Origin: Solidesulfovibrio sp.
Lineage (GTDB): Bacteria; Desulfobacterota; Desulfovibrionia; Desulfovibrionales; Desulfovibrionaceae
Length of the DNA: 64,000 bases
Direction: 5' to 3'
Assembly (NCBI RefSeq): GCF_038562415.1
Contig: NZ_JBCFBA010000016.1
Span: forward strand, 60,747 to 124,746
Part shown: positions 27,054-36,415 of the stretch, in pieces
Layout of the letters: each line of letters opens with the position of its first letter
How positions within the stretch are numbered: position 1 is the stretch's first letter
Position numbers and translations under genes: made by a program
Notes under the pieces: model-generated
What the model was told of the DNA's origin: nothing
Databases searched by the model: none
The model's input: the letters and a program-made list of their open reading frames with translations, nothing else

Positions 27054-27851
27054 ATGAAAGAGCTTTGCGCTGTTGAGATCAGGGAATCAATCCGTACGAA
27101 ATACGCCGAGACAGCCTTGTCCGGGACGTCCGGCTACGGCTGCGGGAACGGGTGCTGTGGCCCCATCGGTGAAAATTCCTCGAATGATTTGGCTCGGATG
27201 GCCGGGTATTCCCCAGCCGAAATACAAAGTGTCCCAGACGGGGCGAACATGGGCCTCGGCTGTGGCAACCCGCAAGCCATTGCCGCATTGCGGCCGGGTG
27301 AGGTCGTCGTGGACCTGGGCAGCGGCGGCGGCTTCGACTGTTTTCTTGCGGCCAGGCAGGTGGGGGAAGCCGGACATGTCATCGGCGTGGACATGACGCC
27401 GGAGATGGTTGAAAAAGCCAGGAGAAATGCGATGACAGCGCATTGCGACAACGTGTCGTTTCGCCTTGGCGAGATCGAATATCTTCCGGTTCCCGACAGT
27501 ATCGCCGATGTTGTGCTTTCCAACTGTGTTGTGAACCTGAGCACGGACAAGGCCCAGGTATTCCGGGAGGCGTATCGGATACTCAAACCAGGCGGGCGAC
27601 TGGCTATATCGGATATCGTGACGACGGAGGAACTCCCCGAAACAGTGCGTCGGGACATCAAGCTACATGCCGCCTGTGTGGCCGGAGCCGAGCGGATTGT
27701 TGTCCTCGAAGCGATGATGCGAGAAGCCGGATTTAGGCAAATTTCCATCCGTCCCCGGCATGAAAGCGAAGCACTGCTTGCGGCGTGGCTTCCGGGACTT
27801 AACTTAGAAAAAAGCCTCGCCTCAGCGAGCATTGAGGCTGTCAAAGCATAG
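27054..27851 (+). CDS. arsM: Arsenite S-adenosylmethionine methyltransferase ArsM
   Basis: 265 residues. The N-terminal Cys-rich region CGNGCCGPIG and GLGCGNP are typical of bacterial ArsM, as are the SAM-binding loop VVDLGSGGGFDCFLAARQVG and VIGVDMTPEMVEKAR. Conserved Cys in LSNCVVNLS and LHAACVAGAE are placed as the arsenite ligands. The enzyme methylates As(III) to mono-, di- and trimethyl species. The chosen ATG has GGAGGAG six nt upstream. It is followed after 10 bp by a sigma-factor gene. It opens the arsenic module. Confidence 0.93.
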   Translation: MKELCAVEIRESIRTKYAETALSGTSGYGCGNGCCGPIGENSSNDLARMAGYSPAEIQSVPDGANMGLGCGNPQAIAALRPGEVVVDLGSGGGFDCFLAARQVGEAGHVIGVDMTPEMVEKARRNAMTAHCDNVSFRLGEIEYLPVPDSIADVVLSNCVVNLSTDKAQVFREAYRILKPGGRLAISDIVTTEELPETVRRDIKLHAACVAGAERIVVLEAMMREAGFRQISIRPRHESEALLAAWLPGLNLEKSLASASIEAVKA

Positions 27852-27861
27852 GTGCAGTGGC

Positions 27862-28431
27862 ATGCGGGAAGATTTGAAAAACATGTGGATTGCGCACCGA
27901 GATGAACTCAGGGCTTTCATTGCGAGGCGGGTGCCTTGCCAGGCTGCCGTGGATGATATCCTGCAAGACGTATTCTGCAAGACATTGTCCCAGTTGGCAC
28001 AAGACCAAGTCACGCAACCGCGAGGCTGGCTTTTCGCGGTTGCTCGGACAACCATAGCCGACCATTATCGCGGCAAGCGTCCCACAGCTGAACTCCCGCA
28101 GTCGCTGGCCTCTGCAAGCCCTGACCCGAGCGAGGGCTCCCGCAGGAAAATGGGGGCTTGCCTGAAGCCCATGATCGACGCTTTGCCGGAGAAGATGCGA
28201 TCGCCATTGGTCATGGCCGATTACGAGGGAATGCGGCAAAGGGAGGTGGCCAGCCGCCTGGGCATCTCCCTAGCTGCGGTCAAGTCCCGCGTTTTGCGGG
28301 CGAGGCTGCAAATGCGACGCATGATCGAGGATTGTTGCCAGCTGGAGTTGGACGCCAGGGGAAGCATCACGGATTTTGTCGTCAAACCGGGTGGATGTTC
28401 CCGGTGGAGTGGCGTGGGCACCGAAAATTGA
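27862..28431 (+). CDS. sigZ: ECF sigma factor of the SigZ type
   Basis: 189 residues. Region 2 shows DELRAFIARRVPCQAAVDDI, LQDVFCKTL and PRGWLFAVARTTIADHYR; region 4 is LPEKMRSPLVMADYEGMRQ with ASRLGISLAAVKSRVLRAR. The tail CCQLELDARGSITDF is a SigZ signature with Cys that could sense metals or redox state. It starts 10 bp after arsM, so both are likely one transcript; no anti-sigma gene is adjacent. SigZ genes are often linked to arsM in other genomes; the role here is unproven. Confidence 0.85.
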   Translation: MREDLKNMWIAHRDELRAFIARRVPCQAAVDDILQDVFCKTLSQLAQDQVTQPRGWLFAVARTTIADHYRGKRPTAELPQSLASASPDPSEGSRRKMGACLKPMIDALPEKMRSPLVMADYEGMRQREVASRLGISLAAVKSRVLRARLQMRRMIEDCCQLELDARGSITDFVVKPGGCSRWSGVGTEN

Positions 28432-28512
28432 TACGCCAAGTCTCGCATCGTTTGGAGGTTGGGCACAACGCCGAGACATACTCCATCCCCAATGCTTTCA
28501 TCATACATACCC

Positions 28513-28549
28513 AAAAAATGGCTGCCCCGGGGAGGACTTCGGGGCAGCC
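28513..28549 (-). terminator. Rho-independent terminator of the universal stress gene
   Basis: Read on minus: GGCTGCCCC and GGGGCAGCC form a 9-bp perfect stem followed by ATTTTTTGG. It lies 27 bp after the stress-protein stop. Confidence 0.85.
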
Positions 28550-28575
28550 GGATGGAGGGGTGAGACGGACTACTT

Positions 28576-29004
28576 TCAACGTCTCCGGGCTATCAATACG
28601 TCGCATTTGGCGTGGGCCGCAACTTTGCTGGAGACGCTGCCGAGGAGAAAGCGTTCAATGCCATGCGTTCCTCTGGAGCCAAGAACGATCAGGTCCGCGC
28701 CAACCGTTTCGGCGGCTTCCAGGATTTTGCCCGCAGGATGCCCAAATTCAAGAATCGACTGGGCGCGTATCCCCTTGTCGGCCAGTGAATCGCAAGCCTT
28801 GTCCAAGAGCTCTTTGCATTCTTTGGTGAATGCTTTGTTTACCGTCTCGCAGTAGTCTTCCGGAAATCCAGCCATCGAGCAACTGAGTTCCGGGATCACG
28901 GAGATGACGGACAATTGCGCTTCGAGGGATTGAGCCAGCATGGCCGCACGCTCCAGGGCAACTTCGGCATAGTTGGAGTTGTCGTAGGCGAGAAGTATTT
29001 TCAC
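28576..29004 (-). CDS. Universal stress protein, UspA family
   Basis: 142 residues. The start MKILLAYDNSNYAEVALERA and the nucleotide-binding end GADLIVLGSRGTHGIERFLL with GSVSSKVAAHAKCDVLI match the ATP-binding G-x2-G-x9-G-S/T type. It contains four Cys, more than usual. Length is typical. It forms its own unit with a terminator. A role in metal or redox stress is suggested only by the surrounding arsenic genes. Confidence 0.92.
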   Translation of the reverse strand: MKILLAYDNSNYAEVALERAAMLAQSLEAQLSVISVIPELSCSMAGFPEDYCETVNKAFTKECKELLDKACDSLADKGIRAQSILEFGHPAGKILEAAETVGADLIVLGSRGTHGIERFLLGSVSSKVAAHAKCDVLIARRR

Positions 29005-29071
29005 GCGAACCTCCTTTGAATGAAGGCTTTGTTCGGTTGGCGCAGGGTTGCCTGTACCGAAACGGCAGCAT

Positions 29072-29110
29072 CAAAACGGGCTGCCCGAAGGCAATATCAG
29101 GGCAGCCCGT
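29072..29110 (-). terminator. Rho-independent terminator of the TtrA-like operon
   Basis: Perfect 11-bp arms ACGGGCTGCCC (29076-29086) and GGGCAGCCCGT (29100-29110), followed on minus by TTTTGATG. It lies 17 bp after the molybdoenzyme stop. Confidence 0.85.
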
Positions 29111-29126
29111 TCGCGCCTCGCTGTCG

Positions 29127-32100
29127 CTACACCTTCACCAGCTTCACTTGGGTCTGGTAGAACACGGCCGAGCCGCCCACCTTGTCCACAAGACAGGTGT
29201 TTTTGAGCACCGGGTCCACCCGCATGGCCGCATTGCCATGTACGCCCGTGGCCCGGCGCGGGTCGGGCGTAATGGCCTGGCCGTCAATCTGCCACTGCCC
29301 AGCGCCGTAGGCCCAGTGTCCGTGGCCCAGGGAGAAGGCAGTGACGCCCGGACGCAGCCCTTCCAGGATGCGCACCTTGCCTATCATTAACTTTTTGCCG
29401 AACGGTCCCAAATCCCACACGCCTTCGGTGTTGGAGGCCGAGACGATCTTGACCGCATCGCCGGCCTTGAAGCCCAGACGGGCCGCGTCGGCTGCCGAGA
29501 GTTCCACGAAGTTTTCCGGATACGGGGCCTGGAGCCAGTAGTCACCCGAGGTGCGGCTTTTGGTCTGGGTCACGGCCTTGTAGGTGATCATGGTCAGGTC
29601 GTAGCCGGCGGCCATGTCATCAAGGGGTTTGCCCGTGCTGTCCAGCGGCGAGGGCAGATAGCCGCCGTAGGGCAGGTAGGCCTTGCCGGTCATGGAGTCC
29701 TTGGCCTTGACCATGTTCTCGAAGTACAGGCCCACCATTTTGCCGTACTTATTAACGAGCTGCCCATCCTTATAGGCCTTGTCATAAGCCTGGAAACGCC
29801 CTCCCCTGTTGAGCATAGTCACCACCGACGGCCACAGCTCCGGGCCGACCAACTCTTCCCAGCGCTTGGCGTCGAACACTGTGGCCGGCAGATGCTTGCG
29901 AGCGGCCAGGAAGATGTCCATCTCGGTCTTGTCGGCAGCCGGGATCTTCTCCGAGCCATCGGCCTTGTCGCCGTAAGCCATATTGGCGCACATGGGCAGA
30001 TACATGTCGTCCATGTGCCGCAAATGTCGGCCCGGACCGAAGGCATTCTCGCCAAAGCCTGCCAGTCCCATCTTTTCGGCCAGCCCCAGCAGCATGGACT
30101 CCAGGCAGATGGGCATCCGCTGGCCATAGACCGTGCAGGAGTCAGTCAGGGGCGCGGCCGTCGGCTGACGGATGGCCCCCACTTTGGGCGTCATGGACGG
30201 GTGCGATCCTACGAATTCCCAGCGCTCCAGATAGGTCACGTCGGGAAAGACGTAGTCCGCGAAGATGCTTGTTTCGCCCACGGTGATGTCAGAGGTGATA
30301 AACAATGGGATCTTTTTCGGATCGGCCAGGATCTTGGCGATCTCGTGCCCGGCCGGCAGGGAATAGACCGGGGTGCCCATGTAGAGCATGAGGCACTTGA
30401 GTGGATAGGGATAGCCGTCGCCGGCTGAGGGGATGACCTCCTGGTAGATGTCGGAGCAAAACGGATACCAGACGCGCTTGGCCGGATAGTCGGAAAAGAG
30501 CGTGGATTTGTCGTAGGCCGTCTGGTGGCGGATAATCGACACGCCCCAGCCCTTGAACTTGGCCGGGTGGGCCAGGCAGTCGTAGGGTTTGCCCTGGGCC
30601 GAGCCGTCGTAGTTGAAGTTGGTGGCCTTGGCCAGACCGCCCATCCAGTCGTGGTTGCCGATCAGCGTGTTGACGGTATACCAGGCCACCACGTTGTAAA
30701 ACCCGTTGGTATGCTGGGACACCCCCCGGTGCAGATCGGCCACGGCCCGCTTGCCGTGGGAGGTAAACTCCCGAGCCACATCCACGACGTCGGCTTCGGA
30801 CAAACCGGCCAGGTCGCACCACTGCGCCAGGGGTTTGCTTTCAGCTTCCTCCCGGTAGATTTGCAGCACGGTCTTGGCCGCGACGCCGCCCGCCTCGCCG
30901 GTCCACAGCACTTGCCCCTCGGTGGCGGCCTTGTCATCGTTGGGATCGAAGAAAACCGGTTCGCCGGAGTCATTGACGCACACGAACGGATCGAAATCCC
31001 ATTCGCCCTTGCCGTCCTTTTTCGGGCGCTTCTCCGGCGTCATGCCCAGGTCCGAGCCACGCAGGTACGGGCCGGGCTTGCCGCTTGCGTCGAGCTTCAC
31101 CAGCCAGCAGGCCTGGCTCCAGGTCGGCTCATTGTCGGCCTTGGCTGCGGCCTTGTTGGCATTTTTCAGATACCGCTCGTCGTAGCGCTTGTTTTCGATG
31201 ATCCAGCGGATCATGGCCTGGGCCAACGCACCGACGCCATCTGGTTTGTTCGGCAGCCATTTCCAGGCCCGGGAGGCGGCCTTGGAGCAGCGCGGGTCCA
31301 CCACGGCGACTTTGACGCCCTCGTGCTGGAGCCGCGTAATTTTCCCGGCTCGAAGCGGCGGCCCGTAATTGGCCTCAAAGGGGCTGGCCCCGACGAACAG
31401 CAAGAATTCGGCATTGCCGGTGTCGGCCTGCCAGTAGAACTTGGCCCCATCGGTGAATTTGCCTTCCACGAACTGGTCCGACATGGCCTTGCCCGAGAAA
31501 TACAGCGACCCCTGACAGACCGTGGTATGGCCGTGGTAATTGTACGAACCGCAGGAGAAATCGGTAAAGCGCCGGATCAACTCGCTGCGCCCGCCCTTGA
31601 GCCGGCCCCAGTTGAGGCAAAACTGGTTGTTTTTAAGCCCCAGGTCCGGGTGGTCCGGGTCGATCAAGTATTTGAGATTGGCGGCCTGTTTGGTCTTAAA
31701 CTCCTCCAGGGTGAGCTTTTTAGCCAGGACATCGGCCGTGTCCTTTTGCAGGGCCTCGGCAATCTTGGGGTCGCGGCAGGCGATGATGGCGCTCAGGCCG
31801 TCCACATGGCCCTCGCCAAACAGGTCGCCGCCGTCCGCGATTTCCGCCACGGCCTGTTCAAAGGGAATGCTCTTCCACCGGTTCTCGCCGCGCTTGCCGG
31901 CCCGCTTGAGTACCTTGACGATGCGGTAGGGGTCATAGAGCGTCTGGATGCCGGCGTAGCCTTTGGGGCACAGGGAGGCGTCGAAGCTGGCCGCCTCGGC
32001 CATGGGCGTGGCGTAGGGCAGCTGCGGCGTCATGGTCCAGGGACTGAACGGGTTGCCGTCGATCTTCGCCACCTGGCCGCCCACGATCTTCACTTTGATG

Positions 32101-32276
32101 CCGCACTGGGTGTTGCATTGCTGGCAGGCTGAGAAAATCATATTTTCTGAAGCGTTGCCGGTGTATGCAGCCGTTGACGCCGAGGCGTTGGCCAAAGAGT
32201 CCGGGCGCAGCCAGCCCGAGACCGCCAGGGAACCGCCAAGTAAGGCCGAAGTTTTGAGAAAGCATCTGCGATCCAT
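29127..32276 (-). CDS. ttrA-like: TtrA-like periplasmic molybdopterin oxidoreductase
   Basis: 1049 residues. The N-terminus MDRRCFLKTSALLGG is a Tat signal. The [4Fe-4S] ligands are C51-x2-C54-x3-C58 and C103; the likely Mo ligand is C254 in HGHTTVCQGSLYF. Segments such as KRAGKRGENRWKSIPFEQ, GGDLFGEGHVDGL and SHGKRAVADLHRG align closely in memory with TtrA of Salmonella, and length fits (about 1020). The known reaction is two-electron reduction of tetrathionate; the related ArrA reduces arsenate. In this island an arsenic or sulfur-arsenic substrate is possible. Last gene of a three-gene operon, 9 bp after the NrfD-type gene. Confidence 0.85.
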   Translation of the reverse strand: MDRRCFLKTSALLGGSLAVSGWLRPDSLANASASTAAYTGNASENMIFSACQQCNTQCGIKVKIVGGQVAKIDGNPFSPWTMTPQLPYATPMAEAASFDASLCPKGYAGIQTLYDPYRIVKVLKRAGKRGENRWKSIPFEQAVAEIADGGDLFGEGHVDGLSAIIACRDPKIAEALQKDTADVLAKKLTLEEFKTKQAANLKYLIDPDHPDLGLKNNQFCLNWGRLKGGRSELIRRFTDFSCGSYNYHGHTTVCQGSLYFSGKAMSDQFVEGKFTDGAKFYWQADTGNAEFLLFVGASPFEANYGPPLRAGKITRLQHEGVKVAVVDPRCSKAASRAWKWLPNKPDGVGALAQAMIRWIIENKRYDERYLKNANKAAAKADNEPTWSQACWLVKLDASGKPGPYLRGSDLGMTPEKRPKKDGKGEWDFDPFVCVNDSGEPVFFDPNDDKAATEGQVLWTGEAGGVAAKTVLQIYREEAESKPLAQWCDLAGLSEADVVDVAREFTSHGKRAVADLHRGVSQHTNGFYNVVAWYTVNTLIGNHDWMGGLAKATNFNYDGSAQGKPYDCLAHPAKFKGWGVSIIRHQTAYDKSTLFSDYPAKRVWYPFCSDIYQEVIPSAGDGYPYPLKCLMLYMGTPVYSLPAGHEIAKILADPKKIPLFITSDITVGETSIFADYVFPDVTYLERWEFVGSHPSMTPKVGAIRQPTAAPLTDSCTVYGQRMPICLESMLLGLAEKMGLAGFGENAFGPGRHLRHMDDMYLPMCANMAYGDKADGSEKIPAADKTEMDIFLAARKHLPATVFDAKRWEELVGPELWPSVVTMLNRGGRFQAYDKAYKDGQLVNKYGKMVGLYFENMVKAKDSMTGKAYLPYGGYLPSPLDSTGKPLDDMAAGYDLTMITYKAVTQTKSRTSGDYWLQAPYPENFVELSAADAARLGFKAGDAVKIVSASNTEGVWDLGPFGKKLMIGKVRILEGLRPGVTAFSLGHGHWAYGAGQWQIDGQAITPDPRRATGVHGNAAMRVDPVLKNTCLVDKVGGSAVFYQTQVKLVKV

Positions 32277-32285
32277 GGCGTCACC

Positions 32286-33422
32286 TCATCGGGCCAAAGG
32301 TTGGAGCCAGACCGGCCGGGCAAACAGGCGCGGAAACAAGCGGGGTCCGATGACCACGCCGGCCAGCCCTAGGGAAAAGACCCACAACGTCAGCAGCCAT
32401 TCACCAAGGGTTGGTGTGTAATGAAGCGTCAGGCGCGGGTCCTGCCAAGCTTTATCCAGCCCCGGCAGCATGGGCACGGACTGGGGAGCCACCACGAAGG
32501 CGTAGCGGTAGGCCAGAAAGCCGGCCACGATCAGCAGTCCGGCCCAGGCCACGACTGAGGGCGAATTGCGACCGACGATCAGCAAGGCCAAAGGCAGGAA
32601 AAGCCCCAGCCCCACATGAAGAAGCCAGAAGCTCCAAGCCGCCCGCCCGGTCAACATGGCGGTCAGAGCAGTAGCGATATCCGGGCGTCCTCCCCGGTAG
32701 CCGGCCGAAAAATATAACCACTCAAAGATGAGAAAGCAGGCCAGGAGTACGGTCACTGTCCTGCCCAGACTCAGGGTGACCTCGGATTCGTCCTGGCTAA
32801 ACCAAGCCAGGGCGGTGACCAGCCCCCCGCCAGACAAGAGCGCCGCCAGCACGAACCAGATTGTGGTGAATGCGCCGCTCCAGGCCGGATGGCTGGTGAT
32901 GATGGAGAAAAAATACCCGTTGGTAGCGTAGAAGCACAGGCTCACCGGGATCGAAACGAGCGAGCACAATCGGGCCAAAGACTGACTGCCCACGATGATG
33001 GCCAGGGCTTTTACGGCGTAGACGACAAGGACTGCCGTGAAAAAGACAAGCATCCAGAACATGGGGGAGGTCAGGCTGGGAGAGACGAAAAAACGATACA
33101 TCCGTTCCCAGTGCCCAAGGTCCAGGGCAATGGCGATGCCGGCACAGACTTCCGTTATAAGTGTTGCATAGGTGACTACGCCAGCGATGCGGTCCAGCTC
33201 CTTCTTCCCAAGGATGTAGACCAAACAATTGACGAGAAGCCCGCCTGCCGACAGTCCCAGAAAGAGCAGATACAGCGCCACACCAAGCCCCCAGGGCACA
33301 TACGACCCCAGCCCCGTGGGTTCCGTCCGGTAGACCAGCGCTTCAAAGACGCCATAAAGGCCGGCAAGCAACCCGAGGCCGGCGATGACAAGCAAGGGCT
33401 TTGCAAGTTTGGTATTGGCCAT
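32286..33422 (-). CDS. ttrC-like: NrfD/TtrC-like membrane anchor subunit
   Basis: 378 residues with about nine to ten transmembrane helices. The start GLYGVFEALVYRTEPTGLGS and YVPWGLGVALYLLFLGLSAG, with LDLGHWERMYRFFVSPSLTS, are typical of NrfD-type quinone-reactive subunits. It would pass electrons from menaquinol to the Fe-S subunit. It begins 12 bp after the Fe-S gene stop with a GGAGAGG ribosome site and precedes the catalytic gene, giving order B-C-A. Confidence 0.9.
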   Translation of the reverse strand: MANTKLAKPLLVIAGLGLLAGLYGVFEALVYRTEPTGLGSYVPWGLGVALYLLFLGLSAGGLLVNCLVYILGKKELDRIAGVVTYATLITEVCAGIAIALDLGHWERMYRFFVSPSLTSPMFWMLVFFTAVLVVYAVKALAIIVGSQSLARLCSLVSIPVSLCFYATNGYFFSIITSHPAWSGAFTTIWFVLAALLSGGGLVTALAWFSQDESEVTLSLGRTVTVLLACFLIFEWLYFSAGYRGGRPDIATALTAMLTGRAAWSFWLLHVGLGLFLPLALLIVGRNSPSVVAWAGLLIVAGFLAYRYAFVVAPQSVPMLPGLDKAWQDPRLTLHYTPTLGEWLLTLWVFSLGLAGVVIGPRLFPRLFARPVWLQPLAR

Positions 33423-33434
33423 GTCGCACCTCTC

Positions 33435-34187
33435 CTAAGCCAGGTAATAGACGTTTGGATGTGTCCCCTGGTCTTCCTTGAGCCGGAAAACTCGCGGCGA
33501 CCCCATGCACTCCCGGACATAGGAGGTGAGGTCGTTGGCGTCGCCAAAGACCGTGGCCCGGCCGATGCAGGAGGTGACGCAGGAGGGAAGCTGGCCCACG
33601 GCCAGACGGTGCTGGCAGAAATGGCACTTGCGGGCGTTGCCGATGGGCGAACCGTGGCCGCGCGGGGGCCAGGCCTTGCCATATTCCGGGGCGGCGGCGT
33701 CCTCGTAGCCCTTGGCGGCGGCCTTGCGGCCGAGGATCAGGCCATCGAGTTCAGCTGTCGGTTTGGTGTAGAAGCCGCCGAAATCGGAACAGCGCACTCC
33801 GTAAGGGCAGGCGGTCAAGCAGTAGCGGCAGCCGATGCAGCGGTCGTAGTCGATGACGGTGACGCCTTGCTTGTTTTTCCAGGTGGCTGTGACCGGGCAC
33901 ACGGTCACACAGGGCGGATTTTCGCACTGCATGCAGGGCCTGGGCAGGAAGCGGCGACGGACGTTAGGGTAAACGCCAATTTCTTCTTCCATGACCGGCC
34001 GGTAGACCACCCCGGGCGGCAGTTTGTTTTCCGAGACGCAGGCCACGGCGCAAGCATGGCAGCCGATGCAGCGGGCCAGGTCGATGACCATGACCCATTT
34101 GACCTTGTCCGGGGCCTTGGCCAACGCCCGGGCAAGTTCCCGGTGCATGCGGACGAGCGGGTCTTCGGAAGGGAGACTTGGGCTCAT
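33435..34187 (-). CDS. ttrB-like: Four-cluster ferredoxin subunit, TtrB-like
   Basis: 250 residues. Four [4Fe-4S] motifs: [41 protein letters not shown] and [16 protein letters not shown], the DmsB/TtrB layout. No signal peptide, so it would be exported with the Tat-dependent catalytic partner. The ATG at 34187 has AAGGGGAAA upstream; the longer frame begins six codons earlier. It is the first gene of the operon, and its promoter region carries an ArsR2-type half-operator. Confidence 0.9.
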   Translation of the reverse strand: MSPSLPSEDPLVRMHRELARALAKAPDKVKWVMVIDLARCIGCHACAVACVSENKLPPGVVYRPVMEEEIGVYPNVRRRFLPRPCMQCENPPCVTVCPVTATWKNKQGVTVIDYDRCIGCRYCLTACPYGVRCSDFGGFYTKPTAELDGLILGRKAAAKGYEDAAAPEYGKAWPPRGHGSPIGNARKCHFCQHRLAVGQLPSCVTSCIGRATVFGDANDLTSYVRECMGSPRVFRLKEDQGTHPNVYYLA

Positions 34188-34261
34188 GGCGTTTCCCCTT
34201 TTCAACTATCGTTTCGGGAAGATAGAGAAAGACACGAAAATTTGATCATTCGTGACGCTTG

Positions 34262-34283
34262 TATATTTGCATAGCCAAATATA
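34262..34283 (-). promoter_or_regulatory. ArsR2-type operator upstream of the ttr-like operon
   Basis: TATATTTG (34262-34269) and CAAATATA (34276-34283) form an 8-bp dyad. Its right half GCCAAATATAAA (34274-34285) is identical over 12 bp to the operator of the second arsR gene (37977-37988). It lies about 75 bp upstream of the Fe-S subunit start. Control by ArsR2 is inferred. Confidence 0.6.
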
Positions 34284-34391
34284 AAGGCTGTGACAAGGGT
34301 CTCCCCAAAAAATGAGAATCCCTCCCGGATTGAGGGTTTTAAGCAGCAGCCGTGACCCTAAGCCGGGTCATGCTTGGCTTGCCAAAACATA

Positions 34392-34420
34392 TTGACAAAT
34401 TCGCCTAGGCGAATACATGA
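34392..34420 (+). promoter_or_regulatory. arsR1 promoter with embedded operator
   Basis: TTGACA (34392-34397) is a consensus -35 box; TACATG (34414-34419) is a possible -10 box at 16 bp. Between them lies the perfect 16-bp palindrome ATTCGCCTAGGCGAAT (34399-34414). A repressor bound here would block RNA polymerase directly, the usual mode of ArsR autoregulation. It differs in sequence from the ArsR2-type sites. Confidence 0.8.
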
Positions 34421-34426
34421 GGAGTT

Positions 34427-34774
34427 ATGAACGAGCTTGCTGAAGGATTGAAGGCGTTGGCGGACCCGACCCGGCTGCGTTTGCTCAATTTGCTCCGCAA
34501 CGGGGAATTGTGCGTGTGCGATTTAACGGCGTCGCTGGAATTGCCTCAGCCAAAAGTTTCAAGGCATTTGAGCTACTTGAAAAAAGAGCGATGGGTCTCC
34601 GGGAGGCGAGGCGGAAAATGGATGTATTACAAACTCTCCGTCCCGCGTCATCCCATCCTCCTTCGGGTGATGGACGCGCTGCACGAAAATCTTGGCAGCC
34701 ACGAAATCGCCATAGCAGATGAGGCAAGACTCCGTAACTATTTGAAAACAAAAACGAGTGGCCACTGCGGATAG
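34427..34774 (+). CDS. arsR: ArsR-family repressor 1
   Basis: 115 residues. The metal-sensing helix carries GELCVCDLTASLELPQPKVS, where the C-x-C pair in ELCVCDL is the classic arsenite site of ArsR, followed by RHLSYLKKERWVSGRRGGKW and the wing MYYKL. Arsenite binding releases DNA. The ATG has GAGGAG upstream. It starts 13 bp after the operator-bearing promoter and 21 bp before acr3, so it forms an autoregulated arsR-acr3 unit. Confidence 0.93.
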   Translation: MNELAEGLKALADPTRLRLLNLLRNGELCVCDLTASLELPQPKVSRHLSYLKKERWVSGRRGGKWMYYKLSVPRHPILLRVMDALHENLGSHEIAIADEARLRNYLKTKTSGHCG

Positions 34775-34795
34775 CAGTTTCCCAGGAGGAACGTC

Positions 34796-35893
34796 ATGAG
34801 CGAGAGCGTTGTCAAAAAGCTGTCCTTTCTTGATCGCTTCCTGACCGTGTGGATTTTTGCGGCCATGTTCGTTGGCGTTGGGATGGGGTATTTATATCCT
34901 GGAACGAAAGACATCATAAATGCCTTTCAGGTCGGGACAACCAATATCCCCATAGCCCTGGGACTCATTTTGATGATGTACCCACCCTTGGCCAAGGTGA
35001 AATATGAGCAACTGGGGCAGGTATTTCGCAACGGAAAAGTGCTAGCTCTCTCGCTGGTGCAGAATTGGATCATCGGTCCGGTGCTGATGTTTTTTCTCGC
35101 GATTGCCTTTCTCTCCGGACATCATGAGTACATGGTCGGCCTGATTCTCATCGGACTGGCCCGCTGCATCGCCATGGTCATTGTCTGGAACGATCTGGCC
35201 CAGGGTGACCGGGAATATTGCGCCGGACTGGTGGCTTTCAACTCCATTTTTCAGGTTCTTTTCTTTTCGGTCTATGCCTATTTCTTTATCACGGTGCTGC
35301 CCAAGGTGTTCGGTCTTGAGGGCGTTGTGGTCGACATTTCCATGGGACAGATCGCCGAAAGCGTCTTCATCTACCTTGGGATACCGTTTCTTGCCGGCAT
35401 GATCACGCGGTTTGTCGGACTCAAAATGAAGGGCGAACACTGGTATGAAACCGTCTTCGTTCCGAAAATCAGCCCGCTGACCCTTGTTTTTCTGCTCTTC
35501 ACCATCCTGGTGATGTTCTCACTCAAGGGAGAATACATCGTCCAACTGCCGCTTGACGTCGTGCGCATCGCCATTCCTCTTGGCATCTATTTTCTGCTCA
35601 TGTTTCTGGCGTCGTTTTATCTCTCGGCCAAGGCCGGAGCGACCTACGAACAGGCGACCACCCTCAGCTTTACCGCCGCATCTAACAATTTTGAGCTGGC
35701 CATTGCCGTAGCCATTGCCGTTTTCGGCATCAATTCCGGCGAGGCCTTCGCCGCAGTGATCGGCCCCCTCGTAGAGGTTCCGGTACTGATTGCACTCGTG
35801 AATGTCGCGCTGTTTTTTCGGCGCAAATACTTTCCGTATGCGGTGGAGACGCCGACCGGCGTCTGTCATGTCGCCTGTCCGCCACAGCGGTAA
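34796..35893 (+). CDS. acr3: Arsenite efflux permease Acr3
   Basis: 365 residues, ten transmembrane helices by eye. The family signature [20 protein letters not shown], holding the conserved catalytic Cys, and [17 protein letters not shown] are clear. The protein expels As(III) using the proton motive force. It follows arsR1 by 21 bp with AGGAGGA before the ATG. The C-terminus has an extra CHVACPPQR, giving two Cys in the cytoplasmic tail. Confidence 0.95.
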   Translation: MSESVVKKLSFLDRFLTVWIFAAMFVGVGMGYLYPGTKDIINAFQVGTTNIPIALGLILMMYPPLAKVKYEQLGQVFRNGKVLALSLVQNWIIGPVLMFFLAIAFLSGHHEYMVGLILIGLARCIAMVIVWNDLAQGDREYCAGLVAFNSIFQVLFFSVYAYFFITVLPKVFGLEGVVVDISMGQIAESVFIYLGIPFLAGMITRFVGLKMKGEHWYETVFVPKISPLTLVFLLFTILVMFSLKGEYIVQLPLDVVRIAIPLGIYFLLMFLASFYLSAKAGATYEQATTLSFTAASNNFELAIAVAIAVFGINSGEAFAAVIGPLVEVPVLIALVNVALFFRRKYFPYAVETPTGVCHVACPPQR

Positions 35894-36033
35894 TGCAAAC
35901 GCACACACCTTCTTGCTGTATATGATACGCCTCTGTGTCTAAGACTCTTTTATTTAAGATAATTCGACAACTGGTGTTTGTTGGGGCGGAGGCCATGCCA
36001 GCATCATGAATTTCTTTAATACAGGAGGCCAAA

Positions 36034-36333
36034 GTGGATACTAGGAAATGGAATTTTATTGTCGAAAAAGCTTCTTCAGACGTTCAATTCAAGAACAGAT
36101 TGCTTGCTGAACCAAAGAAGGTTCTGGCCGAAGAAGGTGTAGCCATTCCAGATGGGGTCGATGTCAATGTTGTGGAGTCAACTCCGACAAAAGTGTGGCT
36201 TATTTTGCCAGCGCATAAGGAGAGCATCAAATTCTTAAGTCCATATGTGGCAGTATGCGAAGTCGATGGCGTCGAAGTCCAAGGGTGTGACCCCAAAACA
36301 TGCAAAAACCCTGCAGCAGGATGCGCCAGGTAA
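36034..36333 (+). CDS. Probable RiPP precursor peptide with NHLP-type leader
   Basis: 99 residues from a GTG start with a strong AGGAGG site. Residues 1-62 look like the nitrile-hydratase-alpha-like leader: ASSDVQFKNRLLAEPKKVLA, EEGVAIPDGVDVNVVES and KVWLILPAHKE. The remaining 37 residues form a Cys-containing core with C75, C85, C90 and C97 (VAVCEVDGVEVQGCDPKTC and KNPAAGCAR). No GG cleavage motif is visible at the junction. A radical SAM/SPASM gene follows after 82 bp. Both lie between acr3 and the second arsR, so the product may bind or carry arsenic, by inference. Confidence 0.8.
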   Translation: MDTRKWNFIVEKASSDVQFKNRLLAEPKKVLAEEGVAIPDGVDVNVVESTPTKVWLILPAHKESIKFLSPYVAVCEVDGVEVQGCDPKTCKNPAAGCAR

Positions 36334-36415
36334 CAGACCGTAAAGTATTTTTCCATGCGATACCTGGATTCATAGGCAACATTCTTTATGAATGCACTTT
36401 CCTTCGAGGCGCGTA

